Source: Novosphingobium sp. BW1
GTDB taxonomy: Bacteria; Pseudomonadota; Alphaproteobacteria; Sphingomonadales; Sphingomonadaceae
Length of the DNA: 64,000 nt
NCBI RefSeq assembly: GCF_008107685.1
Contig: NZ_VIRF01000078.1
Span: 62,001 to 126,000, forward strand
Direction: 5' to 3'
The notes below the pieces were generated by a model. The model ran no database searches. It was not told the origin of the DNA and saw only the letters and a program-made list of their open reading frames with translations. Positions 1-10,105 of the stretch are shown one piece after another. Position 1 is the first letter of the stretch; each line of letters begins with the position of its first letter. A program made the position numbers and the translations under genes.

Positions 1-309
1 GCGGGCACTGTCTCGGGCGCCCCCAAGGTTCGTGCCTGCCAGATCATCGCCGAACTCGAACACGAGACACGCGGCGCCTACGCGGGAGGCGTGGGCTACT
101 TCTCGCCCGATGGTTCGCTCGATTCGTGTATCGTGCTGCGCACCGGCGTCCTCAAGGACGGCGTGCTCCACGTCCAGGCGGGCGCGGGCATTGTCGCCGA
201 CAGCGACCCGACCTCGGAACAGAACGAGTGCCTCCACAAATCGGGCGCACTTTTCGCCGCCGCGCGCGAGGCGATCCGTATCGCCGGGGAACCGGGCTTC
301 GGGCAATGA
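1..309 (+). CDS. trpE: Anthranilate synthase component I, C-terminal part (5' end outside window)
   Basis: The open frame runs in from the left edge and stops at 307-309. It carries the end of the chorismate-binding domain: the GTVSGAPKVRA motif that opens the window, the GGVGYFSPDG segment and the GxGIVADSDPxxE signature. Component I turns chorismate into anthranilate using ammonia from the TrpG amidotransferase, the first step of tryptophan synthesis. About 102 residues are visible. The stop overlaps the ATG of the following lipoprotein gene (ATGA), so the two are probably translationally coupled, and trpG, trpD and trpC follow in the same direction. Confidence 0.93.
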   Translation, partial: AGTVSGAPKVRACQIIAELEHETRGAYAGGVGYFSPDGSLDSCIVLRTGVLKDGVLHVQAGAGIVADSDPTSEQNECLHKSGALFAAAREAIRIAGEPGFGQ

Positions 310-1142
310 TCCGCGCACGGGCGGCTCTCGCCCCCGCTGCGCTTGCCCTGCTGCTGGCCGCCTGCTCCGGCTCGGACGAGGACACCGCCGAGGCTGCCCC
401 GCCTCCGGCCTGCGAAAGCGCGCGCTTCGAGGGCGCAGCCTTCGTGCACTGCACTGCGGTGCCCGGTCGCCACGCAATCCACACCGTGCTCAGGCCTGAG
501 GGCGGCGCGCCCTACCGCACGCTGAGCCAGCTGGCCGTCAGCCGCCCCGAGGGCAGCGCGCCTGTCGCCTTTGCCATGAACGCGGGCATGTACGACAGCG
601 CCGGACAGCCCATCGGCTACTACGTCGAGGAAGGCGAGCGCCTCCACACGCTCAACACCAACGAGGGACCGGGCAATTTTCATCTTCTGCCCAACGGCGT
701 CTTCTTTGGCGATGCCAAGGGGCACTGGCGGGTGATGACCTCGGACGACTTCGCCGCGAAGATCACGCAGCGCCCCGCCTTCGGCACGCAGTCGGGCCCG
801 ATGCTGGTGATCGACGGCAAACTGCACCCGGCCATCGATCCGGACGGCACCTCGCACAAGCTGCGCAACGGCGTGGGCGTTGATGCGACGGGCCGCGCAC
901 ACTTCGTCATTGCCGAGGAGCCGGTCTCCTTCGGCAAGCTCGCCCGCTATTTCCGCGACGACCTGCAATGCGCCAACGCGCTTTTCCTCGACGGCTCGGT
1001 CTCGTCCTTGTGGGACCCCGAACACGGCCGGCTCGACACCGGACCCGAGCTTGGCCCCTTGATCGTCGTCGAGAAACGCGCGAAGGCGCAAGACACACAG
1101 ACGCAAGGCGCACCGGCGCAAGGCCAGAAGGCAAACCCATGA
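306..1142 (+). CDS. Phosphodiester glycosidase family (NAGPA/DUF2233) lipoprotein
   Basis: A 278-residue protein with a lipoprotein signal peptide (LLLAAC, acylated Cys about residue 20). The body matches the phosphodiester glycosidase / DUF2233 family, with segments such as [24 protein letters not shown] and [12 protein letters not shown]. Characterised relatives cleave phosphodiester-linked sugars (the human uncovering enzyme is the prototype); the substrate here is unknown. The start at 306 is chosen because it gives the signal peptide directly and forms an ATGA overlap with trpE. Its stop likewise overlaps the trpG start (ATGA at 1139-1142). A surface lipoprotein coupled on both sides inside a trp operon is odd and may only be hitch-hiking on its expression. 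Confidence 0.85.
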   Translation: MIRARAALAPAALALLLAACSGSDEDTAEAAPPPACESARFEGAAFVHCTAVPGRHAIHTVLRPEGGAPYRTLSQLAVSRPEGSAPVAFAMNAGMYDSAGQPIGYYVEEGERLHTLNTNEGPGNFHLLPNGVFFGDAKGHWRVMTSDDFAAKITQRPAFGTQSGPMLVIDGKLHPAIDPDGTSHKLRNGVGVDATGRAHFVIAEEPVSFGKLARYFRDDLQCANALFLDGSVSSLWDPEHGRLDTGPELGPLIVVEKRAKAQDTQTQGAPAQGQKANP

Positions 1143-1735
1143 TCCTCGTCATCGACAACTACGACAGCTTCACCTGGAACCTGGTCCACTACGTCATGGA
1201 ACTGGGCACCGAGGTAAAGGTGGTGCGCAACGACAGCCTCACCGTCGAGGACGCGCTGGCCACAGGCGCGAGGGGCTTCCTCGTCTCGCCCGGCCCCTGC
1301 ACCCCGAACGAGGCGGGCATCAGCCTCGATCTCGTCGGCGCGGCGGCCGAGAAGGGCCTGCCGCTTCTCGGCGTGTGCCTGGGCCACCAGTCGATCGGTC
1401 AGTTCTTTGGCGGCAAGGTGGTGCGCGGCGGGCTCATGCACGGTAAGACCTCGACCATGACGCACGATGGCACCGGGGTCTTTGCCGGGCTACCATCGCC
1501 CTTCACGGCGACGCGCTACCACTCGCTGATTGTCGAGGACATTCCCGACTGCCTCAAGGTCAACTGCCGCTCCGAGGACGGCCACGTTATGGGCTTCGCG
1601 CACGAAAGCCTGCCCATCCACGGCGTGCAGTTCCACCCCGAATCCATCGCCACCGAGCACGGACATGCCATGCTGGCCAACTTCCTCGCGATTTGCGGGA
1701 TCGAGGCGAAGCTTCCCGAAAGGCTGAGCGCGTGA
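1139..1735 (+). CDS. trpG: Anthranilate synthase component II (glutamine amidotransferase)
   Basis: A 198-residue class I glutamine amidotransferase. The nucleophile Cys80 lies in GVCLGHQ, and His166 and Glu168 in GVQFHPES complete the triad. It starts with the typical [14 protein letters not shown] stretch. It supplies ammonia to TrpE. It could also serve aminodeoxychorismate synthase, since such subunits are often shared, but linkage to trpE, trpD and trpC favours the trp role. The ATG overlaps the stop of the upstream lipoprotein gene, and the stop overlaps the GTG of trpD. Confidence 0.96.
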   Translation: MILVIDNYDSFTWNLVHYVMELGTEVKVVRNDSLTVEDALATGARGFLVSPGPCTPNEAGISLDLVGAAAEKGLPLLGVCLGHQSIGQFFGGKVVRGGLMHGKTSTMTHDGTGVFAGLPSPFTATRYHSLIVEDIPDCLKVNCRSEDGHVMGFAHESLPIHGVQFHPESIATEHGHAMLANFLAICGIEAKLPERLSA

Positions 1736-2742
1736 GCGCCCTCACCCAGCTTCCCGATACCGCCGGTGCCATTGCCGAGGACGAAGCGCACGAGGCCTTC
1801 GGCGCGATCCTCGATGGCAAGATCGACGACGAGATGGTCAAGGACTTCCTTGTCACGCTGTCCGAACGCGGTGAGACGGCGAGCGAGATTGCAGGCGCCG
1901 CGCGCGCCATGCGCGAACGCATGATTCCGATCGATGCGCCCGAAAACGCCATCGATGTGTGCGGTACGGGCGGCGACGGGCACCACACGCTCAACGTCTC
2001 GACCGCGGTCAGCCTGGTGGTCGCGGCCTGCGACGTGCCGGTCGCCAAGCACGGCAACCGCGCGGCCAGTTCCAAGGCGGGCGCGGCCGACACGCTCGAA
2101 GCGCTCGGCATCGACCTCGACCGCGCTGCCGAAACCGCCGAGGACACCCTCAAGGACATCGGCATCGGCTTTCTCTTTGCGGCCAAGCACCACCCCGCGA
2201 TGGGCCGCATCATGCCGATCCGCAAGGCCATCGCGCGCCGCACGATCTTCAACCTGATGGGCCCGCTCGCCAACCCGGCCAACGTCTCGCGCCAGCTGGT
2301 CGGCATCGCCCGCCCGGCCTACGTCCCCATCTACGCCGAGGCGCTGGCCCGGCTCGGCACCACCCGCTCGATGGTCGTCTCGGGCGATGAGGGCCTCGAC
2401 GAGTTGAGCCTTGCCGGTGGCAACGAAGTTGCCGACGTGGCGGGCCGCGAGGTTGCCATGAAGCGCGTGACCGCCGCCGAGCTTGGCCTTACGAGCGCGC
2501 CGGTCGAGGCCATCCGCGGCGGTGACCCGGTCTTCAACGCGCAGGCCCTGCGGGACCTGCTCCAGGGCGAGCCCGGCGCCTATCGCGATGCCGTGCTGCT
2601 CAACGCGGCGGGCGCGCTGATGGTCGCGGGCGAAGTCGAGAGCTGGGCCGAAGGCGTCGAGGAAGCCGCCGAGGCCATCGACAAGGGCCTTGCCAACGCG
2701 CTCCTCAACTGCTGGATCGCCGCCACCAAACCGCGCGGCTGA
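1732..2742 (+). CDS. trpD: Anthranilate phosphoribosyltransferase
   Basis: A 336-residue enzyme joining anthranilate to PRPP. The PRPP-binding glycine-rich loop ([13 protein letters not shown], about residues 80-92), the [15 protein letters not shown] block and the [13 protein letters not shown] segment are all present. The start is the GTG at 1732, overlapping the trpG stop (GTGA); an in-frame ATG at 1693 would overlap trpG by 43 bp and adds non-conserved residues. Length is normal for the family. trpC follows after 14 bp. Confidence 0.95.
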   Translation: MSALTQLPDTAGAIAEDEAHEAFGAILDGKIDDEMVKDFLVTLSERGETASEIAGAARAMRERMIPIDAPENAIDVCGTGGDGHHTLNVSTAVSLVVAACDVPVAKHGNRAASSKAGAADTLEALGIDLDRAAETAEDTLKDIGIGFLFAAKHHPAMGRIMPIRKAIARRTIFNLMGPLANPANVSRQLVGIARPAYVPIYAEALARLGTTRSMVVSGDEGLDELSLAGGNEVADVAGREVAMKRVTAAELGLTSAPVEAIRGGDPVFNAQALRDLLQGEPGAYRDAVLLNAAGALMVAGEVESWAEGVEEAAEAIDKGLANALLNCWIAATKPRG

Positions 2743-2756
2743 CAACAGGGAACTCC

Positions 2757-3548
2757 ATGTCCGACAAGCTGACCGAAATCTGCGAGACCAAGCGCGGCGA
2801 AGTGACCGTGCGCAAGACCCTCTCGACACTGGACGAACTCGACGCGCAGGCCACCTTCCAGAGTGCGCCGCGCGGCTTCGAGGCCGCGCTGCGCATGAAG
2901 GCACAGGAGGGTTTCGCGCTCATCGCCGAGATCAAGAAGGCGAGCCCATCCAAAGGCCTGATCCGACCCGACTTCCGGCCTGCCGAACACGCGAAGGCCT
3001 ATGAAGCGGGCGGCGCGGCCTGCCTCTCGATCCTGACCGACGCGCCCTACTTTCAGGGGCATGAGGATTTCCTCGTCGAGGCCCGCGCTGCGGTGTCGCT
3101 GCCGGTGATCCGCAAGGACTTCATGATCGACCCCTGGCAGGTCGCCGAAGCGCGCGCGATCGGGGCCGACGCGATCCTCATCATCGTTGCCGCGCTTGAG
3201 GATGTGCAGATGGCCGAGATCGAGGCCGCCGCCCATGAACGCGGCATGGACTGCCTTGTCGAAGTTCATAACGAAGCCGAGATGGAACGCGCAAGTCGTT
3301 TGAAATCAAGGATTATTGGCATCAACAACCGCGACCTCAAGCGCTTTGTCACGGACATCGGCATTACCGAGCGGCTCGCCCCGTTTGCACCCGAAGGCGC
3401 TCTTCTCATCAGCGAGAGCGGGATCAACCGCCACGAGGATCTCGTGCGCCTTTCGGCCTGCGGCGCACGTACCTTCCTGGTGGGCGAAAGCCTGATGCGC
3501 GAGGCCGACGTCGAGGTCGCCACCCGGCGCCTCCTGACCGGCGCCTGA
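2757..3548 (+). CDS. trpC: Indole-3-glycerol-phosphate synthase
   Basis: A 263-residue (beta/alpha)8-barrel enzyme closing the indole ring. Family motifs are in order: [10 protein letters not shown] near residue 60 with the catalytic lysine, [12 protein letters not shown] near 118, [10 protein letters not shown] near 180 and LISESGI near 217. It is a stand-alone TrpC, not fused to TrpF. A good ribosome-binding site (acagggaac) precedes the ATG. About 190 bp without an obvious terminator separate it from moaC, which may have its own promoter. Confidence 0.96.
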   Translation: MSDKLTEICETKRGEVTVRKTLSTLDELDAQATFQSAPRGFEAALRMKAQEGFALIAEIKKASPSKGLIRPDFRPAEHAKAYEAGGAACLSILTDAPYFQGHEDFLVEARAAVSLPVIRKDFMIDPWQVAEARAIGADAILIIVAALEDVQMAEIEAAAHERGMDCLVEVHNEAEMERASRLKSRIIGINNRDLKRFVTDIGITERLAPFAPEGALLISESGINRHEDLVRLSACGARTFLVGESLMREADVEVATRRLLTGA

Positions 3549-3739
3549 GTCTTCCCAAAAGGGGCTGTCCTACACCGCAACGATCTGCGAGGATCGCGCA
3601 ATGACGCCCCTTCGCACCTCTTTGAACGCTGCTTCGATGGCGGGTCACAGGGGCCGGACACAGACCTCTCTGGACCGTGTCACCTGTGTCAACCTGACTG
3701 TCACCCTCCCTGTAACCCACCCGCGGCAAGGACCTTCTC

Positions 3740-4237
3740 GTGAGCTCATCGCTTAGCCATATCGATACGGACGGCACAGCGCGCATGGTCGATGTCGGCG
3801 CCAAGGCGGAAACCCGCCGCCTCGCCGTTGCCAGCGGCACGATCACGATGACCCGCGAGGCGCTCGACGCCGTGCGGGCCGGCGATGCGCCCAAGGGCGA
3901 CGTTCTGGGCACCGCGCGCATCGCGGGCATCCTTGCGGCCAAGAAGACCGCCGATCTCATCCCGATGTGCCACCCCCTGCCCCTCGATGCGGTGAACCTC
4001 GATTTCACCTTCGAGAGCGAGGAAGAATTCACAGGCGCCATCCGCGCCACCGCCACCGCCTCGATCACCGGCAAGACCGGCATCGAGATGGAAGCCATCA
4101 CCGCCGTCTCGCTCGCGCTCGTCACCATCTACGACATGGCCAAGGCGCTCGATAAAGGCATGGTCATCTCCGACATCCGCCTCGTCGAGAAGCAGGGCGG
4201 CAAGTCGGGCCACTGGAAAGCCGAAGGCTGGGTATGA
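3740..4237 (+). CDS. moaC: Cyclic pyranopterin monophosphate synthase
   Basis: A 165-residue protein acting with MoaA to make cyclic pyranopterin monophosphate, the first molybdenum-cofactor intermediate. Landmarks are HIDTDGTARMVDV at the N-terminus, IPMCHPLPL (about residues 74-82) and TGKTGIEMEA with AVSLALVTIYDM near the C-terminus. The start is the GTG at 3740, which places the conserved L-x-H-x-D about six residues in. The stop overlaps the moeA ATG (ATGA at 4234). The trpC-moaC-moeA-lexA order is common in alphaproteobacteria. Confidence 0.95.
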   Translation: MSSSLSHIDTDGTARMVDVGAKAETRRLAVASGTITMTREALDAVRAGDAPKGDVLGTARIAGILAAKKTADLIPMCHPLPLDAVNLDFTFESEEEFTGAIRATATASITGKTGIEMEAITAVSLALVTIYDMAKALDKGMVISDIRLVEKQGGKSGHWKAEGWV

Positions 4238-5481
4238 GCGGCGCGACCTCTCCCGACACACCCGTCATGGCGCCGCCGATCCCGCTCGAAGAGGCGCAGC
4301 GCCGCCTGCTCGCGCTTGCCGATCCGATGCGCCGCGAACATGTCGACATGGCAGGCGCCATCGGCCGCTACCTTGCCCAGCCTCTGCTCGCGCGCCGCAC
4401 CCAGCCCGCCGGGCACCTTTCCGCAATGGACGGCTACGCGGTCACCGATGGCGACCTCGCCGGCCCCTGGACCATCGTGGGGGAAAGCGCCGCCGGGCAC
4501 CCCTTCAATGGCAGAATGGCGCGCGGCGAGGCGGTTCGCATCTCCACCGGCGCGCTGCTCCCGTGCGACGCTGCCGGGGTCATTGTCCAGGAAGACCTCG
4601 CGCGCAGCGACCATGCCCTCGCGCTCACCGGCACAGGCCCCAGCCCGCAGGACCGTCACGTACGCCGCCTCGGCTCGGACTTTGTCACCGGCAAGGAAGT
4701 CCTGCCCGCCGGAACCCGCATCGGCCCTGCCCAGATTGCACTTGCCGTCTCGGCAGGGCACAGGCACCTTCCGGTATTCCGCGCGCCCGAAGTCGCGATC
4801 ATCGACAGCGGCGATGAGCTTTCGTCCGACCCTGAGAACTGCGCGACGCACCAGATCCCGGCCAGCAATGGCGCCATGCTGGAGGCAATGGTCGCCGGGC
4901 TCGCGGTCCAGACACGCCGCATCGGCCCGGTCGGCGATACGCTCGACGCGCTTATGCGCGCCTTGGACGAGGCAGCCCATGCCGACGTCATCGTCACGAG
5001 CGGCGGCGCATCGGTCGGCGAACACGACCTGATCCGCCCGGCGCTCGAAGCCTGGGGCGCAAAGCTCGCCTTCTGGCGCATCGCGATCAAGCCGGGCAAG
5101 CCGCTCCTCGTCGCAACCCGCCCCCGCTCACAGCGCCGCCAGATCATCATCGGACTGCCCGGAAATCCAGTCTCCGCGCTCGTCACCGGCTATCACTTCC
5201 TGCTCCCGCTACTGCGGCGCCTGATGGGCGCGCTCGATCCTGCACCTATGGCCGTCACCACCCGCCTCGACGGGGACCTGCCTGCCACCGGCGCACGTCG
5301 TGAGTTCCTGCGCGGTACTTGGGACGGGCAATGCGTACGGGCCGTGCACATCCAGGACAGCGGGGCCCTGGGCGCTCTTGCGGGCAGCAATGTCCTCATC
5401 GACCGTCCTGCGAACGGACCGGAAACACCTTCTGGCGCAAACGTGCGTATCTACATACTCCGGAACGGCGGTATCGCTTGA
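4234..5481 (+). CDS. moeA: Molybdopterin molybdenumtransferase
   Basis: A 415-residue MoeA, which inserts molybdate into adenylated molybdopterin. Visible signatures are LSAMDGYAV near residue 68, IRISTGALLP-like sequence near 103, the MoCF-domain motif VTSGGASVGEHD near 255 and the GLPGNPVSALV segment near 308. The C-terminal beta-barrel domain is complete. It is translationally coupled to moaC. The next gene, lexA, is about 120 bp downstream behind its own SOS operator. Confidence 0.95.
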   Translation: MSGATSPDTPVMAPPIPLEEAQRRLLALADPMRREHVDMAGAIGRYLAQPLLARRTQPAGHLSAMDGYAVTDGDLAGPWTIVGESAAGHPFNGRMARGEAVRISTGALLPCDAAGVIVQEDLARSDHALALTGTGPSPQDRHVRRLGSDFVTGKEVLPAGTRIGPAQIALAVSAGHRHLPVFRAPEVAIIDSGDELSSDPENCATHQIPASNGAMLEAMVAGLAVQTRRIGPVGDTLDALMRALDEAAHADVIVTSGGASVGEHDLIRPALEAWGAKLAFWRIAIKPGKPLLVATRPRSQRRQIIIGLPGNPVSALVTGYHFLLPLLRRLMGALDPAPMAVTTRLDGDLPATGARREFLRGTWDGQCVRAVHIQDSGALGALAGSNVLIDRPANGPETPSGANVRIYILRNGGIA

Positions 5482-5505
5482 CGTAGGAAATTCTGTTGCT
5501 TAATT

Positions 5506-5520
5506 GTTCTCAAAATGTTC
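5506..5520 (+). promoter_or_regulatory. LexA operator (alphaproteobacterial SOS box GTTC-N7-GTTC)
   Basis: GTTC at 5506-5509 and GTTC at 5517-5520 are separated by exactly seven bases (TCAAAAT). This is the direct-repeat SOS box established for alphaproteobacterial LexA. It lies about 84 bp upstream of the lexA ATG and 25 bp after moeA. A third half-site in the opposite orientation (GAAC, 5528-5531) sits seven bases further on. This indicates LexA autoregulation. Confidence 0.85.
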
Positions 5521-5603
5521 ACAAGTGGAACATCCAGAAGAACAGCTGATACGCGGGAAGCCCAATTTCCGTGTGCGGCACGCGCAGGAAAGAGGCAGCG
5601 AAC

Positions 5604-6287
5604 ATGTTGACCCGCAAGCAGCACGAATTGCTCCGGTTCATCCAGACTCGGCTTGACGAAACCGGCATTTCGCCCAGCTTTGAAGAGATGAAGGACGCGC
5701 TGGACCTCAAGTCCAAGTCGGGCGTGCACCGCCTGATCTCCGCGCTGGAGGAACGCGGCTTCATTCGCCGCCTGCCCAACCGCGCCCGCGCGCTCGAAGT
5801 GCTGCGCCGCGCCGATGAAGGTGGCCAGACGGCCCCTGCGGCAAACTCGAACGTCGTTCCCTTCGCGAAGCCTGAAGCCACCGCTCCCGCACCGGCGGGC
5901 GATGTGATCGAGATCCCCTTACACGGACGCATCGCCGCGGGCGTCCCGATCGAAGCGCTGGAGGACCAGGCGATCTTGCCCGTGCCCGCTGCGCTCCTGG
6001 GCCCTGGCGAACACTACGCGCTGGAGGTTTCGGGCGACTCGATGATCGAGGCAGGCATTCTCGACGGTGACTTCGCCCTCGTGAAGCGCACCGAAATCGC
6101 CAACGATGGCGAAATCGTGGTCGCCCTTGTGCGCGGTGAAGAAGCGACGCTCAAGTACCTACGCCGTGAAAACGGCATGATCCGCCTCGACCCGGCCAAC
6201 GCGGCCTATGAACCGCAGATCTACGCGGCCAATGAGATCAAGGTTCAGGGTAAACTCGCAGGCCTCCTGCGTCGTTACTTCCACTGA
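5604..6287 (+). CDS. lexA: SOS response repressor LexA
   Basis: A 227-residue repressor/autoprotease. The winged-helix DNA-binding domain occupies about residues 1-65 ([13 protein letters not shown]; recognition helix [15 protein letters not shown]). The self-cleavage Ala112-Gly113 bond is in RIAAGVP. The S24 catalytic dyad is Ser146 (SGDSMIEAG) and Lys184 (ATLKYLR). The ATG at 5604 is preferred over an in-frame start at 5571 because LexA proteins begin with MLTxKQ. It represses DNA-damage genes until RecA triggers cleavage, and an SOS box upstream shows autoregulation. Confidence 0.97.
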   Translation: MLTRKQHELLRFIQTRLDETGISPSFEEMKDALDLKSKSGVHRLISALEERGFIRRLPNRARALEVLRRADEGGQTAPAANSNVVPFAKPEATAPAPAGDVIEIPLHGRIAAGVPIEALEDQAILPVPAALLGPGEHYALEVSGDSMIEAGILDGDFALVKRTEIANDGEIVVALVRGEEATLKYLRRENGMIRLDPANAAYEPQIYAANEIKVQGKLAGLLRRYFH

Positions 6288-6314
6288 GCTTGCCGGATCG
6301 GACTGCCCGGTGCG

Positions 6315-8594
6315 CTACCGATCCGGGGACATCGATGATGGTATGGGCGGAATGAGGTCCTTCAAGGACATCTCTTCTTTCCGTCCACGCCACCATCCAT
6401 GCATCCCCTGCCCCTGCGCGACATTGCGCACCACGCCGCGCGACAGATCAACGCTCAGGCCTCCCGTCTGGCTGAGTGTTGCCCGGTCAGCCTTGAACCA
6501 ACGCGGCCGGCAGGCCCGCGGAAGCCAACGATCCGCGATCACGATGTCGGCGCGGTCGCAGGCGGCGGCCAGTTCTCTTTCGGGTACGATGTCCCGGCTC
6601 CTCGCTAACAGGACGTTGGCTGCGCGATTCTGCATCCGCAATGTGATCGAACAGAAGTCGGCATTGCAACGCGCCCCCGGATGATCGGGAAGGAAGATTG
6701 TCTCCCCGCGCAGCCCCGCATTTTCCTGAAAATTGTCGCGCACATAGTCGCTACGCGTGTCGCGCAGCAGCAGCAGCCTTGGTGCATCACGCCCGGCCGT
6801 CCGCTCGACAACGCCTACGTTGCGCCCATCCCCGGCGATCAGCAGATCAGGCGGCGACTGATTATAAAGAACAAGAAAGCCCATGAGACAGGGAAGAACG
6901 CCCAGAAGACGCACCCTTCCGACCAACAGGGCCAACCAAAATCCTCCAGCAAGGAACAGCGTGAAGGCCGCTTCGCCCATGCCCGGCACCAGCGTCACCG
7001 CCCCCGGCTGAACCGAGACCCAATGCGCCAGCCTCAGCACCGCATGGATGCTCCATCCCACAAGGGCCCAGAGCGGCCCGCCAAGGGTCAAAACGTCGGC
7101 CACCAAGGCCAGGACCACCCCGGGCATGATCACGAAGGTCGTCAACGGAATTGCCACAAGATTGGCCAATGAGCCGTAGAGCCCGGCCTTGTGAAAATGA
7201 AACAATGCAATCGGCATCAGGGCGAGCTCGATCGCCAGCCCGGTCAGCATGAGCATGCCGAACCAGCGCACGCCGCGCATCCATGCAGATTCCTCACGCG
7301 GACCGAGGAAATTGCGCACCGGCGCGCAGGACGACAGAGCCACGATGGCAAGGACAGCGGCAAAGCTCATCTGGAAGCTGGGACCCACCACGGCTTCTGG
7401 CCATAGAAGCATCACGGCGAATGCCGCCACCGCCAGAATTCGTAAAGACAACGCCTCGCGGCCGAGTGCCAGAGCGCCAAGCACGAGCAGAGCTGCGATA
7501 CACGAACGTACCGTTGGCACCTGCGCGCCAGTCAGCAGCGTATATCCAATCCCCCCCAGCGCAGCGAGCCCGGAGGCCAGTACCGGCAGGCGGACCCGCA
7601 AAGCCAAGGCGGGCCACACGGCAAGCGCGCGCACGGACAGAAAATAGATCAGGCCGATTACGGCCGTCACATGGAGGCCGCTTATCGCCAACAGATGCGC
7701 GAGGCCGGAATCGCGCATGGCCTGCGCATCGTCTGGCGTGATGCCCCCACGATCCCCGGTGACGAGCGCCACGGCAATGCCAGCCGCCGGCTCATCGACC
7801 TGCTCGCGGACATGCCCAGCCAGTCGGCGCCGAACGCGCGCCAAAGGCGCCACCCCTCCTGGCGCTGGCTCCAGGACGGTGACGGGCTTCAAGATCGTTC
7901 CTGAACCGGCGAGCCCGGCAAACCAGGCCGTTCTTGCAAAATTATAACCACCGGGGAGCAGCGGCGCTGCCGGCGGCATGATCCTCGCCTCGAACTGGAT
8001 GAGACTGCCCTCACCAATCTCCGCCGGTCGGACAGATTCGCCATCGGAAAGTTCGTCCGGCAGATTGAGCCGGATCTTGAGCGCGCGGCCAATTGCCTGT
8101 TCGCGCGTCGCAACCACCAACCTGCGCCGAGATTGGGCCGATTGCGTCTCTACCGCGAGCACCCGCCCCGTGAATGCTCCATACAGAGGCCGCTCGATGG
8201 GAGGTGTCCCCACCATCATGGAGCGCCCCCAGATCAGGACGCAGCCCGCCGCGATCATCAGGGGCACCCAAAAAAAAGCTTGCGAGACAGTTTGAAACGC
8301 ACCACATCGCCGCCAGCAAACTCGGGTCGCCAAGCTTGCTGCACAGCACAACGCAATGAGGCCTGACCATTGGGACGGCTTCGGAAGCGCAAACCATGCC
8401 GCGATGCCGGCCCCGAAAGCCACGGAAAGCCACGGGACACGATCGCGACAAGATTGCGAAAGAAATCCTTCGATTGCCGCCAAAGCACTCGACAAGTTGC
8501 GTTCGCTGTTCCATTGCCGACCCCGCAATGCAGCGTCTCCGGACACGATGTCCGGGCCCACAATTTCACCGGGTCGGGTGGCCTTGATCACCAT
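6315..8594 (-). CDS. comEC: ComEC/Rec2-family DNA-uptake membrane protein
   Basis: A polytopic membrane protein of about 740-760 residues. It has an N-terminal DUF4131-like region with TM segments, the Competence domain starting at the diagnostic VTGDRGGI...[13 protein letters not shown] stretch, about eight further TM helices, and a C-terminal periplasmic domain resembling a degenerate metallo-beta-lactamase region. Homologues carry single-stranded DNA across the inner membrane during transformation. The start is uncertain: ATG at 8594 is used here, but GTG codons at 8561 or 8546 are equally possible, and the reading frame stays open into gltX. It converges with lexA (27 bp apart) and diverges from gltX. 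Confidence 0.88.
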   Translation of the reverse strand: MVIKATRPGEIVGPDIVSGDAALRGRQWNSERNLSSALAAIEGFLSQSCRDRVPWLSVAFGAGIAAWFALPKPSQWSGLIALCCAASLATRVCWRRCGAFQTVSQAFFWVPLMIAAGCVLIWGRSMMVGTPPIERPLYGAFTGRVLAVETQSAQSRRRLVVATREQAIGRALKIRLNLPDELSDGESVRPAEIGEGSLIQFEARIMPPAAPLLPGGYNFARTAWFAGLAGSGTILKPVTVLEPAPGGVAPLARVRRRLAGHVREQVDEPAAGIAVALVTGDRGGITPDDAQAMRDSGLAHLLAISGLHVTAVIGLIYFLSVRALAVWPALALRVRLPVLASGLAALGGIGYTLLTGAQVPTVRSCIAALLVLGALALGREALSLRILAVAAFAVMLLWPEAVVGPSFQMSFAAVLAIVALSSCAPVRNFLGPREESAWMRGVRWFGMLMLTGLAIELALMPIALFHFHKAGLYGSLANLVAIPLTTFVIMPGVVLALVADVLTLGGPLWALVGWSIHAVLRLAHWVSVQPGAVTLVPGMGEAAFTLFLAGGFWLALLVGRVRLLGVLPCLMGFLVLYNQSPPDLLIAGDGRNVGVVERTAGRDAPRLLLLRDTRSDYVRDNFQENAGLRGETIFLPDHPGARCNADFCSITLRMQNRAANVLLARSRDIVPERELAAACDRADIVIADRWLPRACRPRWFKADRATLSQTGGLSVDLSRGVVRNVAQGQGMHGWWRGRKEEMSLKDLIPPIPSSMSPDR

Positions 8595-8622
8595 GCCCGG
8601 AATAGGACAGAAGGTGATTGGA

Positions 8623-10092
8623 ATGGCAAGTGGAAGTGCAACGAGCGGATCGAGCGGCACCAAGGCCGTCGTTACGCGCTTTGCTCCCTCGCCGACCGGC
8701 TTTCTCCATATTGGTGGCGCACGCACCGCGCTTTTCAACTGGCTCTTTGCCCGCCATCACGGCGGCAAGTACCTCCTGCGCATCGAGGACACCGACCGTG
8801 CCCGCTCTACCGACGCTGCGATCGAGGCCATCTTCGACGGCCTGTCCTGGCTGGGGCTGAATGGCGATGAGGACCCCGTCTTCCAGTTTGCCCGTTCCGA
8901 GCGTCACGCCGAAGTCGCGGCGAAGTTGTTGGAGGCCGGTCAAGCCTACCGCTGCTATCTGACTAGCGAACAGCTCGCGCAGCGCCGCCAGAAGGCACAG
9001 GATGAGCGACGTCCTTTCCGCCTCGACAGCGAGTGGCGCGAAGCCGATTCTTCGCAGTGGCCCGACGATCAACCCTACGTGGTCCGCGTCAAGCCCCCGC
9101 GCGAGGGCGAGACCACCATCGACGACCTGGTGCAGGGTCCGATCACGGTCCAGAACCGCGAGCTCGACGACTTCGTCATCCTGCGCTCGGACGGTACGCC
9201 GACCTACATGCTGGCGGTAGTTGTCGATGACCGTGACATGGGCGTGACCCACGTCATTCGCGGCGACGATCATATCAACAATGCGTTTCGCCAACTGGTA
9301 ATCCTGCGCGCGATGAACGCGATCGACGGAGGTTGGGAAGACCCGGTCTACGCCCACATCCCGCTCATCCACGGCGCTGATGGCGCCAAGCTTTCCAAGC
9401 GTCATGGTGCGCTCGGTGTCGATGCCTACCGCGACGAAATGGGCCTCCTGCCCGACGCGGTCTTCAACTACCTGCTGCGCCTCGGTTGGGGCCACGGCGA
9501 TGAAGAAATTATCAGCCGCGAGCAGGCCGTCGAATGGTTCGACATCATCAATGTCAACAAGGGCGCCTCGCGGTTCGACATCGCGAAGCTGCAAAATCTC
9601 AACGGTCACTACCTGCGCGAAGCGAGGGACGACTATCTCGCCGATCTCGTTCTGCCGCGGCTTGTCGCTGCCGGATACCCGGACGCCGACAAGGCCCTGC
9701 TGGCGCGCGCCATGGCCGAACTGAAGGTCCGCGCGAAGGACCTCAACGATCTTGCAGAAGGCGCTGTTTTCCTTTTTGCCAAACGCCCTCTCACTATGAC
9801 CGAGAAGGCGCAGAAGCTCCTGACCGACGAGGCGCGCGAGCGCCTGGCCGCGATCCACGAGCGTCTGAGCGGGGAGCCCGAATGGACCCTTGAGGCTTTG
9901 GAAGCCAACCTGAAGGCAATGGCCGCAGAGCTCGAACTGGGCCTCGGCAAGCTCGCACAACCCCTGCGGGCGGCCCTGACGGGTCAGACAACGTCGCCAG
10001 GGATTTTTGACGTATTGGTACTTCTTGGCCGGGACGAAAGTCTCGCGCGCATCGCAGCGCAGGCCGGAGAGCATACCGAGACACAAGCATAA
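8623..10092 (+). CDS. gltX: Glutamyl-tRNA synthetase
   Basis: A 489-residue class I aminoacyl-tRNA synthetase charging tRNA with glutamate. The HIGH-type motif is [14 protein letters not shown] near residue 23 and the KMSKS-type motif is [11 protein letters not shown] near residue 258. The anticodon-binding domain follows and length is normal. The ATG at 8623 is chosen because the frame is open upstream without conserved sequence. Alphaproteobacteria often carry two GltX paralogues, one misacylating tRNA-Gln; which one this is cannot be told from the sequence alone. The gltA ribosome-binding site overlaps its stop codon. Confidence 0.95.
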   Translation: MASGSATSGSSGTKAVVTRFAPSPTGFLHIGGARTALFNWLFARHHGGKYLLRIEDTDRARSTDAAIEAIFDGLSWLGLNGDEDPVFQFARSERHAEVAAKLLEAGQAYRCYLTSEQLAQRRQKAQDERRPFRLDSEWREADSSQWPDDQPYVVRVKPPREGETTIDDLVQGPITVQNRELDDFVILRSDGTPTYMLAVVVDDRDMGVTHVIRGDDHINNAFRQLVILRAMNAIDGGWEDPVYAHIPLIHGADGAKLSKRHGALGVDAYRDEMGLLPDAVFNYLLRLGWGHGDEEIISREQAVEWFDIINVNKGASRFDIAKLQNLNGHYLREARDDYLADLVLPRLVAAGYPDADKALLARAMAELKVRAKDLNDLAEGAVFLFAKRPLTMTEKAQKLLTDEARERLAAIHERLSGEPEWTLEALEANLKAMAAELELGLGKLAQPLRAALTGQTTSPGIFDVLVLLGRDESLARIAAQAGEHTETQA

Positions 10093-10105
10093 GGAGTAAG
10101 AACTG

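Noticed and set aside
5528-5543. GAAC-N8-GAAC as a second SOS box
   Set aside because: The spacer is eight, not seven, bases, so it does not match the alphaproteobacterial box; only the single GAAC half-site is noted.
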